From: an uncultured Chromatiaceae bacterium
Lineage (GTDB): Bacteria > Pseudomonadota > Gammaproteobacteria > Enterobacterales > Alteromonadaceae
Direction of reading: 5' to 3'
Assembly: GCA_946482325.1 (NCBI GenBank)
Contig: CAMLRA010000199.1
Location: forward strand, 1 to 6,200
DNA length: 6,200 nucleotides
Shown here: positions 5,778-6,200 of the stretch, one piece after another
Layout: each line of letters starts with the position of its first letter
Numbering within the stretch: position 1 is the first letter of the stretch
Position numbers and translations under genes: made by a program
The notes under the pieces: model-generated
Told to the model about the DNA's origin: nothing
Seen by the model: only the letters and a program-made list of their open reading frames with translations
Databases searched by the model: none

Positions 5778-6200
5778 TCAGAACCAAGCTTCTGGGATAA
5801 TCACGATATCACCAGGTAAAATATCCACGTTTGCTGAAATGTCGCCTTCGCGAACTAAGTCATCAAGGCGTACGTCGTAAGTCATCTGTTTGCCATTTTT
5901 TACCCGAACCAGCTTGGCGCCGTTGCCATTGGCAAAGTCGGTTAAACCACCTGAAGCAATCATCAGGTCTAATACTGTCATGTACTGGCGATAAGGATAA
6001 GACTGCGGTTTTGCTGCGGCGCCAATTACACGAACCTGTTCACTGAATGGGCCAACAAAACCGGAAACTGATACAGTAACAACCGGGTCACGAATATATT
6101 TCGCCAGGATTTTTTCCATATCGCGGGCAAATTGGGTTGGTGTTCTACCAGCTACCGGAACATCTTCCACCAGCGAGGTACTGATTTTGCCGTCCGGACG
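5778..6200 (-). CDS. XrtA/PEP-CTERM system EPS export protein (Wza-like), N-terminus cut by window edge
   Basis: The C-terminal 140 aa of a periplasmic/outer-membrane polysaccharide export protein (TIGR03027-like). The frame stays open to the window edge and begins RPDGKISTSLVEDVPVAGRT. That is the conserved end of the Poly_export domain, in which the D-G-x-I core precedes the 'V(E)DVxVAGxTP' segment. Next comes an SLBB-type beta-grasp domain (about residues 48-138) with VRVIGAAAKPQSYPY, TVLDLMIASGGLTDFA and the closing GDIVIIPEAWF. The signal peptide and most of the Poly_export domain lie beyond position 6200. A GTG at 6168-6170 could be mistaken for a start but lies inside the conserved domain. 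The protein forms the export channel or its periplasmic part and is the first visible gene of the operon. Confidence 0.92.
   Translation of the reverse strand, partial: RPDGKISTSLVEDVPVAGRTPTQFARDMEKILAKYIRDPVVTVSVSGFVGPFSEQVRVIGAAAKPQSYPYRQYMTVLDLMIASGGLTDFANGNGAKLVRVKNGKQMTYDVRLDDLVREGDISANVDILPGDIVIIPEAWF

Noticed and set aside
6168..6170. GTG as a possible start of the export protein
   Set aside because: The frame continues upstream to the window edge through conserved Poly_export residues (RPDGKIST), so the true start lies outside the window.

Overview
The window looks like chromosomal DNA of a gammaproteobacterium with moderate GC content (roughly 47-50% by eye). The tRNA-Ala(GGC) gene matches my recollection of the enterobacterial sequence essentially base for base, CCA ends are encoded in the tRNA genes, and the proteins belong to the XrtA (EpsH-type exosortase)/PEP-CTERM exopolysaccharide (EPS) system of Gram-negative bacteria. 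A marine or freshwater genus such as Rheinheimera, Alishewanella or Arsukibacterium would fit, but the genus is a guess.

Layout. Positions 1-249 (minus strand) carry a stable-RNA unit: tRNA-Ala(GGC), then two identical tRNA-Glu(UUC) genes, the second cut by the window edge. Its promoter lies at about 291-335 and has a perfect -35 box, a 17-bp spacer, a near-perfect -10 box, a GC-rich discriminator and an upstream A-tract. Positions 336-537 are a mostly featureless intergenic stretch. Positions 538-1605 (plus strand) encode the XrtA/PEP-CTERM-associated AAA+ ATPase. A perfect 14-bp inverted repeat at 1621-1652 is a bidirectional terminator shared with the converging operon. From 6200 down to 1656 (minus strand) lie four tightly packed genes in this order of transcription: an EPS export (Wza-like) protein, cut by the window edge; a Wzz/GumC-like chain-length determinant; a BY-kinase-type tyrosine autokinase; and a large outer-membrane beta-barrel protein of the TIGR03016 type.

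How they work together. The products form a trans-envelope EPS polymerisation and export machine. The chain-length protein and its kinase sit at the inner membrane, with the kinase's C-terminal tyrosine cluster presumably cycling through phosphorylation. The export protein bridges the periplasm and outer membrane. The TIGR03016 barrel is an outer-membrane component of unknown exact role, and the ATPase is a cytoplasmic accessory. Gene junctions are short gaps or overlaps (24-nt gap, 4-nt ATGA overlap, 11-nt overlap), which implies one mRNA with translational coupling. The exosortase, glycosyltransferases and other usual cluster members are not in view and would lie beyond position 6200 or elsewhere.

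Novelty. I do not see a wholly new system. The points most worth a second look are the convergent orientation of the ATPase gene, the tyrosine-rich kinase tail that is encoded over the translation start of the next gene, the uncharacterised C-terminal extension of the ATPase, and the unexplained TIGR03016 barrel.
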